Assembly (NCBI GenBank): GCA_000827495.1
Contig: KN817518.1
Location: 1,638,405-1,702,404 of the forward strand
Direction: 5' to 3'
Source of the DNA: Hypholoma sublateritium FD-334 SS-4
Taxonomy: Eukaryota; Basidiomycota; Agaricomycetes; Agaricales; Strophariaceae
DNA: 64,000 nucleotides
Translations under genes and position numbers: made by a program
The notes under the pieces: model-generated
What the model was told of the DNA's origin: nothing
The model's input: only the letters and a program-made list of their open reading frames with translations
Database searches by the model: none
In this document: piece after piece, positions 1 to 11,401 of the stretch
Position numbering within the stretch: position 1 is the stretch's first letter
Layout of the letters: each line of letters begins with the position of its first letter

Positions 1-2114
1 TTGGCTACTGTAGGTCCCACTGTAACATATTAGGGTCGATGTATGACTGTTTCTAGACCATTGCGGTGTTGTCAAGGCATTCTTAGACACAGGCCTGCTC
101 CCTCGTGTCATAACGGGGACAAGTGCAGGGGGCCTTATTGCTGCACTTACATGCACCCGAACCGACGAAGAGCTCAAGATACTGCTAGTCCCAGAGCTAG
201 CTAATCGTATCACTGCATGCGAAGAGCCCATTAGTGTTTGGCTCAAACGATTTTGGAAAACGGGTGCTCGGTTTGACAGTGTCCTGTGAGCTCTTTCACG
301 AATTACATTCATTATAGACGCAGCTGATTAGATATGCGCATCGTAGATGGGCAAAAAAGGTCATCAATGTAACCCTCATACACCAATCCGTGCTAAAAGG
401 TTTACCTTCTCATAGTCCACATTTTTTACTCGTGGGTCCATGACCTTCAAAGAAGCGTATATGAGGACGGGTCGGATTTTGAACATATCAGTGATCCCTG
501 CAGATAGGCATTCGTCAGTGAAACTTATTGCAATCAAGAACAAGATGGTTTATGACATATTTCGCTCAGACCAACCAAATTACTCAACTATATGACAGCC
601 CCTGACACTGTCGTTTGGTCTGCTCTGCTAGCATCTGCAGCCGTTCCTGGCATACTAAACCCTGTGGTATTGATGCAAAAACTGAGGGATGGTAGCATCA
701 TTCCTTGGAGCTGGGGAAGTAGGTTTAAAGACGGATCACTCAGGTACGCCCTTCGCCTTTTGAGACAGAGATTCTTCAATACAGTTTTCATCGGTTACAC
801 AGGGTTGATATTCCAGTTCAAGCTCTCAACTTATATTTCAACGGTCGGTGTAGGTTGTATTCCACTTTCACAGACTTACTCAGTTATTCTCAGTCACCAA
901 CCCAGTTGTCTCTCAAGTCAACCCACATGTGCACCTCTTCTTTTTCGCATCCAGAGGTTCAGCAGGCAAGCCGGTTGCTCATCGTAAGGGGAAAGGTAGA
1001 CCATATATCTCATTTCCTACGCATCTAGTGATTCATTTGGATTTATTATCAAGGTTGGAGAGGAAATTTTCTTCTCTCGGCAGGGGAACAATGGCTCAAA
1101 CACGAGTTGACCAAAAACTTCAAAGTCATCCGAGACTTAGAACTTTTGCCGCAGTTGCTGGGTCAGGATTGGTCAAGCGTGTTTTTGCAGCGATTTGAGG
1201 GCGCGATCACGTATGTCACCGGTGTTTGGCTTATGCCTTGACTCACATATTTTCCAACAGAATATGGCCGCGAACGCGTATCTTGGTATGGTTTCCCTAG
1301 GTTTTCGAAAGGAATGAGTTAATAACCGTATCGCAGGACTGGTTTCGAATTCTCACTGATCCAGATCCCAATGAGCTGGCACGAATGCTGAATGTGGGCC
1401 AAGTCGTTACTTGGCCGAAGGTGAAATTTTGTTTCCATGGAACCATTGAAGATTCCTGTTTAATCATATGCTCGGCAGCTTCATATAATAGAAAACAGAG
1501 CCAGGATTGAAAAGCAAATCCTACTCGGTCGTCAAAGTGTGCACAAAGCGGTCAGGCATAAATCTCTTTCGGATGCTCGCCATCTTTTGCTGCAAAGAAT
1601 GGTCGATAATACAGCCTCACAGGGCGTTCTACCAGTGTCACATAGCCCTCCACCGTCTGGTTCTGACTGCCTTCCTCTATCGGTTGATACTGATGCGGAA
1701 GCTGTCTTTGCCAAAGCATCACCATTCTACCGAAGGGGACACGCGTCAAACAATGTATCTCCAATCCGTCACTCTGACAACGATGTGCCGGCAAGCTTGG
1801 CTAAGCGTAGGAAACGGGCATCATACCTTGCAGTCCCTACAGTCGACGAAGAGAACGCAGAAGACAGAGATCTGCTCGAAACCGTCCCGAACGGAAAACT
1901 TGAACGATCTGAAATCCAAAATGAGGCCTCAGCTTCTGGTGGAATCTTTTCGAAATTCCGAAATAATTCTATTGCCAAGATGGCGTTGCCTTCTTTCTCT
2001 TTGGAACACCCTCCTTCGCGAGTAGGATCCAGCCCGGAACATAGAGGAGAGCATGTTAATTGGAGTAGTGAAAGTTCTTCTGATGAAGATTATCCGTTAG
2101 ATATAGCATCTTGA
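1..2114 (+). CDS. Patatin-type triacylglycerol lipase (Tgl family), 3' part
   Basis: The gene enters from the left edge, so its start is missing. The first exon (about 54-288) reads a patatin nucleophile elbow, GTSAGG (near 117-135), holding the catalytic Ser. Later exons give the conserved patatin block with SALLASAAVPGILNP (about 620-660) and DGSLR (about 731-745), where the Asp of DGS is the family's second catalytic residue. Further short exons follow (about 1090-1210, 1260-1300, 1340-1425) and the last exon, with a Ser/Asp-rich tail, ends at TGA 2112-2114. Fungal Tgl3/4/5-like lipases hydrolyse triacylglycerol at lipid droplets. That role is family knowledge. Exon edges between 290 and 590 are uncertain. 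Confidence 0.85.
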
Positions 2115-2557
2115 CTCTTCATAAATTTATGTCATCTTATCTAGCGATTCTAGCACAAGTTTAGCTGCTACTTATGAGTAGTTTCGCAACATCACATTCA
2201 GAAAAGTGCCTCAAACAATTTGTAAATACCATGTTTGTACTATGGTATGTACATCTGCCAAACAGTGATGTCATTTTGGCGCTCTCGTCTAAGCAGATGA
2301 CTAAGCCGACTAGCTCCGGTCTTTCCAAACTTGCTCTAAACCATAGGCAGCCATCCTAACTTTTTGAACCTTCGTGCACTACGGATATCCTTGTCTCCAC
2401 TGTGCTTTCAATGTAATATTACTTATCTTCTGGTATCTCGTCTAACATTCTCCAGTCTATTCAAAACTTTCCCAAGGTTTCCTGCCACATTGAACGTGGT
2501 TTCATGTACGAGTCCAAGCAAGCGACCAAAATCCGGTTTTCGCGAAGGGTTTCCTCC

Positions 2558-4466
2558 ATGCATTATACTCCATTTCGAAGTGGGCAGGTGCTCCAAACAC
2601 CACTAACTTCTTCGAGACTAGAGCGATTCCAAAGAGGGAATGTTTTTCGCGCGTTAAACCAAACGCTCGATAGATGTGATGTCTTGGAAGGGCACACAGG
2701 GTAAGAGGCTATCTTCTGTTGAAATATCTGTAAACCAGTATTGAAAGCCCTTGCGGAGCTCAGTTGCGTTAATGCTCTGGATTGGGCCTGCGATGGAACT
2801 ATCCTTCTAAGCGGGGGCGACGACACAACCGTCAGGTTGTGGCAATTCGATCAATGCGAACTCAAACATGATTATTCATTGACATGTCCGACCATAATCA
2901 ATACTGGTCATCGAGATAATATATTCAACGCCAAAATGCTACCCCAGTCTTCTCGGATGTACGCCGGGCAACGCAATAACCTGCGCGGGCTATTCATCAC
3001 TCAATGAAATTCTCATTTATTAGAGTCACTGCTGCTCGGGACGCGGAGATTCGCGTTTTCGACCTAAGAACATCGTCTGCAAGCTTGACGATGCCAAGAA
3101 AGGCGGGTACATATTTCAATGACTTACGGATTGCAACAATACGGTGCCATGGGGACTCTGTCAAGAAGATAGCCACAGAGCACAGTTCAGATTTGTTTAT
3201 GTCGGTATCAGAGGTTCGAACGATTTACACCCCGCCCATTCAAATATAGGTATTGACCTGGACAACAATTATATAGGATGGCACTGTAAGACAGCATGAC
3301 TTGCGCACGCCTCATACTTGTCGACGATCGGGATCTTGCCCCACGCCGCTGATTGACGTCGGGCACAGTCTTCTGGCTATGTCACTGTCTTCACTGACGC
3401 CTCACGAGCTTGTAGTTGCAGGCGAAGAACATCATGTGAGTAGACGTGAAATTGCTGTGAGTCGCCGTGAGGATATAGGTTCATGTCTAATTCCAGGGAT
3501 ACCTATTCGATCGCAGGCATCTACGCCGTACTATTGAAAATTCCTGGGGTATGGTACCCAAACCAGGGGAGAGAATGACTACATGTGTCCGCACATTTGG
3601 CAGGCCACAGCCCCTCAATGGACGCCGTTTTCCACTTGGAAGTCATATCACTTCAGCCCGCATATCAGACTCCAACGGTCACGAAGTAAGGCTAAATCTG
3701 GGCAGGTTTTTGAAAGTGTTAATTGGCGTTATATGTGATTAGGTTATTCTATGTAGGTTGCACATCAATACTCCAATAATCTCTGCTCAATACAAGTGGC
3801 AGCTTACAGACACGATGGCGTCTACTTGTATTCAACAAATGACGACCCCGAAATCAACGTTAACTTCTCGCAATCGCAACAGTCCGCCGGTTCGCAGAAG
3901 AATGAGGACAATGACATCTTACCTTGCAGCAACTCCGAAAACCGACTTAATATGCCTATGGTCATGCCTAGACGCCGATTTTTTGGTGCTCGTAATGCTC
4001 GGACTGTCAAGGATGGTAATCAAATCTTCATCATTAACAGAACCTTCACTAACTCGACTTTCTGCAGTTAATTTCCTTGGACCCAATGATGATTGGATCG
4101 TTTCCGGATCTGACGACGGACACTTCTTTATCTGGGATAAAAGTGGCGGTAATTTGCATGGCATATATGAAGGTGACAGTAGTGTTGTCAACGTCGTTGA
4201 AGGTCACCCCTATCTCCCGTTGGTCGCTGTAAGTGGCATTGACCACACTATCAAGGTTCGCTATTCTTATCGCATGATACTCTACATGAACATCTACATA
4301 ATCTAAATCTAACTAGATATTCCACCCTACCCGTTCTCCTAGCTCATTCTCCAGAATGGCAAACTCAAAAGAGATCATGGAAAACAACATGCGTCCCCAA
4401 TCTTCACCAGCTTGGAGTTTTGCCAACTTTTCTGCTCTGCAACTGCTAGCGGACGTGCAAACCTAA
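2558..4466 (+). CDS. WD40-repeat protein, DCAF6/DCAF8-like
   Basis: Multi-exon gene whose spliced product carries WD40 blades: an N-terminal EGHTGCVNALDW split by an intron at 2701-2773, then GDDTTVRLW, DAEIRVFDL, a blade with HGDSVKKIA, and late blades WIVSGSDDGHFFIWDK and EGHPYLPLVAVSGIDHTIK. The last two are characteristic of the DCAF6/DCAF8 group, putative substrate receptors of CUL4-DDB1 ubiquitin ligases. The start at 2558 is chosen because it leads directly into the first blade; an in-frame ATG at 2504 is an alternative. The stop at 4464-4466 follows a short intron ending at 4314. The C-terminal exon is the least certain part. Role in CUL4 ligase is inferred from family only. Confidence 0.82.
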
Positions 4467-5542
4467 CGAAATTCGGAAGAATGTCCCACTCAATGATCAT
4501 CTATCGTAGTGACGAGCGAAAGTCAGTACTTACTTTGCGCTACTTTACGATGTTGACCAGAAGTTGACAGCCCACAGATTACAGAACTTTACCAATTAAC
4601 GTCAACGATGATCAAGGAATCATGAGTTCCGACTGTATGTGTGATGAGTGCTTTTACTGCGTGAAGACTGCTGATGTGAAAACATTTCTACCTTGCGGAG
4701 CACGGCTAGTCACTGTCAAGTAAGTAGTATGTATAAGTAATGTCGCTTCAACGCAACTTCAACGATGATATGTATATGTGTAGTATCAAAATGCTCAACG
4801 ATTTTCAAATGAATATAAGTGACTTGTGGTACCGTCTGCTCCTTGAACGGACTTGTGCTTGTAACTTATAATCAAGTTCATTTTTTAACAAAGCACAGCA
4901 GTTCGAGTTACTTTTACTGCTGCTGCATCATGTCATTTGGATGGTCACGTGATTCCAAATTATAATGCTGCGAAACCCGAATCGACTGGTACAGGTGAAC
5001 ATCTACATAACTCTAGTAAGAGACCAAATCATTAGTCTTGTACTGGATCTCAGCTCTACTAGTATATTCTGAAAGGCTGGTTAAACCGAGTGCATTCCAA
5101 AGGAAGACAGATACTTAGGGCGGAGTCCTTCTAAACACTTTAAAAACGACTCGGGCCGTTCAGTCTCGCGCATCGAACCGGGTTACTTGCAAGTTACTCA
5201 TTCAAGTCTATCTCAACCAATTTGCGAGCAGCAGTCTCCACTTCACTGCATGCCCTCCCATCACCCTTGTAGGATTCTCTCGTAACCTACACCGTTCGTC
5301 CCCTGCACTAAAGCATCGCTTTTTTTCTGTTTTACTCGTCGTTCCTGCTCATTGCGTACTTGACGTGGTACTGTTATTACTGGTGAAAGGTCAGTCTACG
5401 TTTGCACGTTCGCTGACTTCCTAATATCAGCCAGAGCTAACCACATCTGACGCAGGTTTCTTTCATTCCTTTTCTTACACCTATCAAGTAATACCCTACC
5501 TCCGACTCTCCAAGAAATCTATCAACCCGCACTTTGTTGTCT
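4467..5542. other. Intergenic region before the CDK gene
   Basis: About 1.1 kb without a supported gene. It holds a short open stretch near 4575-4720 rich in Cys (CMCDEC) that ends at a donor-like GTAAGT, which could be an untranslated or alternative 3' exon of the WD40 gene or chance. The right part is the promoter and leader of the kinase gene; donor- and acceptor-like sites around 5390-5455 suggest an intron in the 5' UTR. Confidence 0.5.
4945..4952. promoter_or_regulatory. E-box palindrome TCACGTGA
   Basis: A perfect palindrome containing CACGTG lies about 590 bases before the kinase start codon. bHLH factors such as Cbf1-like proteins bind this core in fungi. Only the sequence is seen; use in vivo is inference, and such a site can arise by chance. 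Confidence 0.25.
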
Positions 5543-8500
5543 ATGTCCACTTCAATGCGACAAAAACGTCCCAGGAGTAGCAAGGATCAAGAAGGTGATA
5601 TGTATATGAGCTTACAAGTGGATGATATACCTCCCGAGCCATATTCACGACCTCGTCCCCCATATCATATGACGGAAGATTACAGAGTACCTTCAAACTC
5701 GTCTCGAAGACCATATGTCTCTGAACGAGACGTCACCCCTCGTATTCGCCGTGATGATGATTGGCGTCACAGAGACCTCGATCACGACAGGTATCCTTAT
5801 GACACTAGTTTCCCTCTTCCAGAGAGGGTCGAATACGAGGAGGGTGACTCACGAGGTTCAGCAGGATGGGGTGCCGCACGTTCATCACAGTACGCTCAAT
5901 CCTCTTTGAATTGGCCACCTCGATTCGACACTGTTACCACATCGTCATCATCGTCAGCGTACCCTAAAGGCACAACATGGGGTGTTGATGCGTCCAACTC
6001 ATATGACCGTAGTCGACCACCGTTTCCGGAACGCTGGCAGACAGATGATTCCAGCATGCCTTTGGACGACTGGTCCCAAGAACCTCCTCGGACCGAGCAC
6101 ACACCTGACAGAAGGCTGCACGACTGGCAACGCAATGAAACGCGCAGGGATAAAAACCTAGCTCATAAGTTTCAGAGCGACTCGGGATGGGAATCTCGAC
6201 GACGAGACAGGTCTGATTGGACCAGCGAAGCCTCTAGCAGAAACGACGAACTGCCACCACGTAATGGATCTCACTCGGCTGAAGACAGGGCTTGGGAGCC
6301 AGCAGCGAGCTGGAAATCTACATCTAGTAGTGAACATCTACACCAACGTTCCCAAAACATTCAGCGGTCCAATCAATCAAGACTAAAACGAGGGCACAGT
6401 CAAGTCAAACAACGAAGGGAATGGCGTTCGGATGACGGCGATTTGAACAAGTAAGTTATATGCAAACCTATCTGCCGAGAAATAATAATCAATCAAATGC
6501 AGTTGGACAAGACGCGATGTCGGACACTCAGGAAACAAGATTTCTCCCAGCCAGCCCCCGGCAAAGCGAAAACATCATCGTCCACCTTCTCGTTCTCGTT
6601 CTCGAACCCGTTCTCCAGCAGAATCATATAGGTCTCGTCCTTCTTCACGGGACCGTTCCCGTTCTCACTCAATCTCACCACTGTCCAAACGGCGCCGCCG
6701 AGATGTAAGTCCCGGAAACGTGCGCAGTCGAACCCCAAGTGAGAGAAGTATGAACCGACCGCGGAATCGTCGAGAACGATATACAAGTAGATCTCCAAGT
6801 CCTGCTCGCAGTGCTGTCAGCATGAATGGCAATCGCAGAAGCCCGTCGGTTTCAAGCTTGAATTCTGATCGAAGTACCAGCAGAAGCCCCAGCGGCGCTA
6901 CACGGTCTGTACATCGCCTGCCCGCCATAAACCACGTCACTGGCCATGGCCAGCAAACAAATGCTATCAAGGACTCTAACTTTCCAGTCTCTCGAAGGAG
7001 TGACGGCTCACGAAACGCGAAGACATGGGCGCAACATCCAAATCGCAAAAACAAGGATCTGGAACTATTTCCTGACATGGAGTATGACCGCTCTAGGAAG
7101 GGTAATCACATTTCAACACAACATGAGCGCCATTCTATATATGAACGCCCTCCGATACAAGATATATCTCAAACACATGGCCCTCCTTCACTACAAGATC
7201 GCCTTTCCGACCATGATAATCGCGGAATTTATGAGCGGCCATCCGTTCACGAGCATTTGTCGATTCGTAATCGTCCTCAAGAAGCATACATATCTCCTTC
7301 TAATACTATCCCGGATCCAAATTTACGAGCAATAACAATCGCAATGCCGCCGCCTTCCATCCCACTCTCATACAACCCACGGCCTCGATTTGCATCGCAC
7401 GAATTCTCTGCTCAAGGGAATGGACTAGCCCATGATCTTGGTCTGGAAACACTTCCTCAACCAAATCGTAATCGATACTCGAGAAACACTGGCTTCAAGC
7501 CTATTACAAAAGCCAGCTCATCTCTGAAAAGATTCTTTCCCGGTGATGAAGAAGATGTGGACGCTAATCTGGATGCGGGAACTAGCTCCAGCGTGCTGGT
7601 TGAAGATCACAGCACTTCTTCGTCGTATCCCAATCAATCGACCACATCACGGAAGCATAGTCAACCGTCCATTCTGGAAGAAAACCAGGATTATCGAATA
7701 CATGAAGCCTCTGCATTTAATGATACTGCTGCGCACTATTCATTGCCAGCACGTCGATTATCTCACTACATGCCCAACACCGAGCACACATCTCCTCGTG
7801 AAAGACTTTCCATAGATTCCATTCAGGCACCAGTTGTCGACGACCGGTCCAGTCCCCAATCAATGGAAACAAAGGATACTTCTCAATCTCGGGCTCTGTC
7901 GCGTGAAGTTGATATGCAGTCAACACCGCCGACAGATAATGCAGGGGAAACCCTTAACGGAGCTCCGCTTTCATCCTCGATCAAAGATTTGTATAAAATT
8001 GTCAGTCAGGTTGGGGAAGGCACTTTCGGCAAAGTCTACAAGGCTCGCAATACAATCACTGGCACACACGTCGCTCTGAAGCGAATTCGCATGGAATCTG
8101 AACGAGATGGATTTCCTGTTACTGCCATGCGAGAAATCAAACTCTTGCAATCGCTCAGACACGATAATGTTGTCAAACTATATGAGATGATGGTTTCCAA
8201 CGGTGAGCGAAGGGACTTGTCCGCTTTATGATATATTCTTATCTATAATCATTTATTAGGCTCTGTTTATATGGTATTTGAGTACATGGACCATGATCTC
8301 ACTGGCGTTCTATCGCAAAACCAATTCACATTTTCAGATGCTCATCTCAAATCCCTCTGCCACCAGATGCTTGCTGGACTGGCTTATCTCCACCACAAGG
8401 GTGTGATTCATCGTGACATCAAAGGCTCTAATATCCTTATTAACAATCGCGGCGAGCTCAAATTAGCGGACTTTGGCCTTGCACGCTTCTACCAAAAGCG

Positions 8501-9175
8501 CAGGAGGACAGACTACACGAACAGAGTTATTACACTCTGGTATCGACCCCCAGAGCTTCTCTTCGGCGCTACTGTTTATGGTCCTGAGGTTGATATGTGG
8601 AGTGCTGGGTACGCTGTGATCGAAATAAGTGCACCGGCCATGCTAATGTCTAAATTAGGTGCATCATGTTGGAATTATTCACGAAGAAACCGGTCTTTCA
8701 AGGGGTCGACGAAATCCACCAAGTAGAAGTTGTTTTCAAACTTCTCGGTACACCAACATCGGACACGTGGTCAGATGCTATGAGCCTTCCTTGGTTTGAG
8801 CTAGTCAAACCCCAACAACCTCTACCCAATCGGTTCCGAGAAGCCTTCCAAAAGTAATGACCACATTTTGATATTTTTTGTCAATGACTAAACATACTTC
8901 AGGTGGATGTCTCCAGCGGCGCTTGACCTCGCAGAACAGCTATTGACATATGATCCTAACCAGCGGATCACCGCTCTTCAGGCCATGAACGCACCTTACT
9001 TTACTCAAGAGGAACCAACTGCTGCCCGGCCAGTCGGGTGAGATTTGGCCTCTTGTTTTCTTTGATTACAACTTATTGAGATTTTCTAAGGCTGATAAAC
9101 CTTGAAGGTGAATGGCATGAACTAGAGACAAAACGAGAACGAGCAAAACGCAAAGAAAGGAAGAGCACAACCTAA
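5543..9175 (+). CDS. ctk1: CDK12/Ctk1-type cyclin-dependent kinase with RS-rich N-terminus
   Basis: Starts at ATG 5543 in exon 1 (5543-6449); the intron to 6503 restores a long Arg/Ser-rich, disordered N-terminal half with SRSRSRT-like dipeptides. The kinase domain begins near 7990 with GEGTFGKVYKA (Gly loop), followed by VALKRIRME (Lys), the cyclin-binding helix PVTAMRE, HRDIKGSNIL (catalytic loop), DFGLARF, and T-loop DYTNRVITLWYRPPE with the activating Thr. Introns at about 8202-8259, 8609-8659, 8856-8902 and 9039-9091 interrupt it. The end TAA is 9173-9175 after a basic tail. CDK12/Ctk1 kinases phosphorylate Ser2 of the RNA polymerase II CTD with a cyclin K/Ctk2 partner. The RS-rich extension resembles CDK12 more than yeast Ctk1. 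Role is inferred from the family. Confidence 0.9.
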
Positions 9176-9334
9176 TTATATCTTACATTGCTTTCGAATC
9201 TCTCTGTATCCTTACGGCACCCAAATATCGACATCCCTTTCTCAATCAAGGAATTAAGTGTTCAGTTTTTCTATATGATACATAGATTACAGCTAAAACC
9301 ATCTAACAACTGTAATGCCACTCAAAACAAGCAT

Positions 9335-10892
9335 CTACTTCACTTGCACTGAGAATGTTACCAAGCCCTTTTCAGTGAGATGCTGAACAATTGATTCAAC
9401 CTAAACAAAATCAAAAACTTGACTGTTATGACCAATCAAATCAGTAACGTACGTGGGCTGCAGTCAATCGGATCTGAGTATCCCAGCGTTTCGTGAAAGG
9501 TGCTCCAGTGTCTTCAGCTTCCTCGACCTCTCCTAGTCCACCAGCTTTCCCTTGAGCATCATCTTCTTCGCGACTCTTCTCGAACCAGATGAGTTTGTCG
9601 ACTTGATCTATACTTCCCCGCAAACGACCTTGCTCAATCATTTTGCGAGCCATTGTCTCCGCTGCGCCGGGTGTCAGGTCTAGCAATGCTCCAAGACCTC
9701 GGAAGGTGATATTATTGTAGATATTGGAGCTTGCAAGAAGATTGTGCTCCATGACGGCACGATCGAGAACCGTGGAAGGTCCTGTTCGTGTGCTGGCGTT
9801 GGGATCCATGTCTACACCTTCATCATTTCCGATTGAAGCAAGTTTATCGTTGGAGGAAATTGCGATTTTAGCAAGTTGATGAGGTTTGAGAGACTTTTCG
9901 AACTCCTTGATTTCAGACGGACGCAAAATGTGGTCGAGGAACATTTTCGAAAGGATGTTGTAGGTCGGTAGGTCGACGGTACGCTCATCACGGTACAAGG
10001 ACGCAAGAACACGAGAGCGATTGGGCCCTGCAGGTGCTAGAACAGCACATGTTACTGCAGCCAGCCTATGGACAAGGTGATCAACAGGCATTGCAATTTT
10101 GAAATAGGCGCTTACAGCATATGTCGGCGTTCCTCCTCGTCAATTTCACCTACATAACTCAGTTCGTGATATCGGCTCGCCGCTTCCAGGAATTTCCTGC
10201 TATAATCGCTGATACGAGCCTGACAAAGTTTGAACTGCAGGAGGGTCTCTCGATCGTTAGCTGAGTGCACGAGAAGAGCAGCGCGATTATAATAGGTTTC
10301 TGCTTGAACAGAATCCTCATCTTCGAGGAGTAATCGAACTATGCGAACGTATACACGAAGCTTTTCGGCATCACCGATGGATCTGTTAGTGAAGATGGGC
10401 AATATGTTTCTCAGCTAGATTTAATTGTTGCTCACCGTTGACCGGAATCCAATGATATTCCCATAAGAACTCGGGCAGCGTCACTCCAATCTTCTTCTCC
10501 TTCAAGTAAATCCGCAAGCTGGAATCTAAGTGAATTGACCTACACAGAAACCTCGTTACTAATTAGTGCGTGAATGTATTTACAGAACGAACCTGTTCTT
10601 CATAGCTCACGATTCGCGGCTGGACAGTTTCTAGTGTATCTTCCACAACACGTTTTCGCAGATCTACGTCTTTGATAGCACCTTCCCCGAGTATTTTCAC
10701 AAGTTCAGACAGGACTTGGCGACCGACCACAAGACCTACGCTGTCCTGATTGACAACAGTGTCTACCAATGCATGGAGATCCTTTGCAAGGCTCGGACCT
10801 GGCTGCGATAGGATATCTGGGATGAGAGAGATGAAAGTCGGGCCTTTGTCCTTTTGACTGAGGGATGAGATGTGTATTAGTTTTGCTTCCAT
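9335..10892 (-). CDS. csn4: COP9 signalosome subunit 4 (PCI domain)
   Basis: Reads from ATG 10890-10892 leftwards through several exons. The N-terminal exon has VVNQDSVGLVVGRQVLSEL and EEQV, matching CSN4. The middle exons form helical repeats (QAETYYNRAALL, LQFKLCQARISDY, FLEAASRYHELS). The PCI part has SRVLASLYRDER, LPTYNILSKMFLDHILRP, LDRAVMEHNLLA and GSIDQVDKLIWFE. The longest open frame stops at 9441, but a GTACGT donor there joins an acceptor at about 9398 and adds a final exon ending VTFSVQVK with TAG at 9335-9337, which fits CSN4 C-termini better. CSN removes NEDD8 from cullins; CSN4 is a scaffold subunit. It is divergent from the Tyr-Pro gene, 509 bases apart. Confidence 0.92.
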
Positions 10893-11401
10893 GCCGGCTA
10901 TTATTGAAAAACGTTTTGATCAGATTCAGAAGTAACGCGATGTAGGAGCACTTCAAGAATTTGAGAATTGGTTGGCAGTGTCCAGTTCCGAGGGGTCGGC
11001 TGTGTTCAAGCCGCGCTACGATGATGGAATCACAGATCATGCATCTCTGATGCGTACCCATACTTAGACATCTGGTATTGCATCCATGGTTACGGAGTTC
11101 GACATGTATATGTATGCGACAGAATGCTGTCAGTCGGACACTCTCAGGTCACTCTACCCTCGCCGCGCTAGGTTTTGTTCACCTTCTACTCTTGGAGCTT
11201 TGCTTGAGCTGGAACCTCTTGCTAGCTATTTCTCATTAATCCATCGGTCATCAGGTTTTCAACGACGTCAAACGCAGAGCCTTTTCGTCCACTAAATTAT
11301 TCATCAGAGAAAATCTTCAATTCCAGGTAAGCCGACAAAAGTTTTGCCTTCTTCTGTATCGTGACATTCTCAAACGAGTTCAAGGAATAAGAATTTGTGG
11401 A
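10893..11401. promoter_or_regulatory. Divergent promoter region, csn4 / Tyr-Pro gene
   Basis: This 509-base stretch separates two start codons facing apart. It must hold the promoters and leaders of both genes. I see no strong TATA box or other recognised site. Confidence 0.5.

Noticed and set aside
9441..9443. CSN4 stop at 9441
   Set aside because: The open frame reads through a GTACGT donor; splicing to a further exon gives a better C-terminus ending at 9335.
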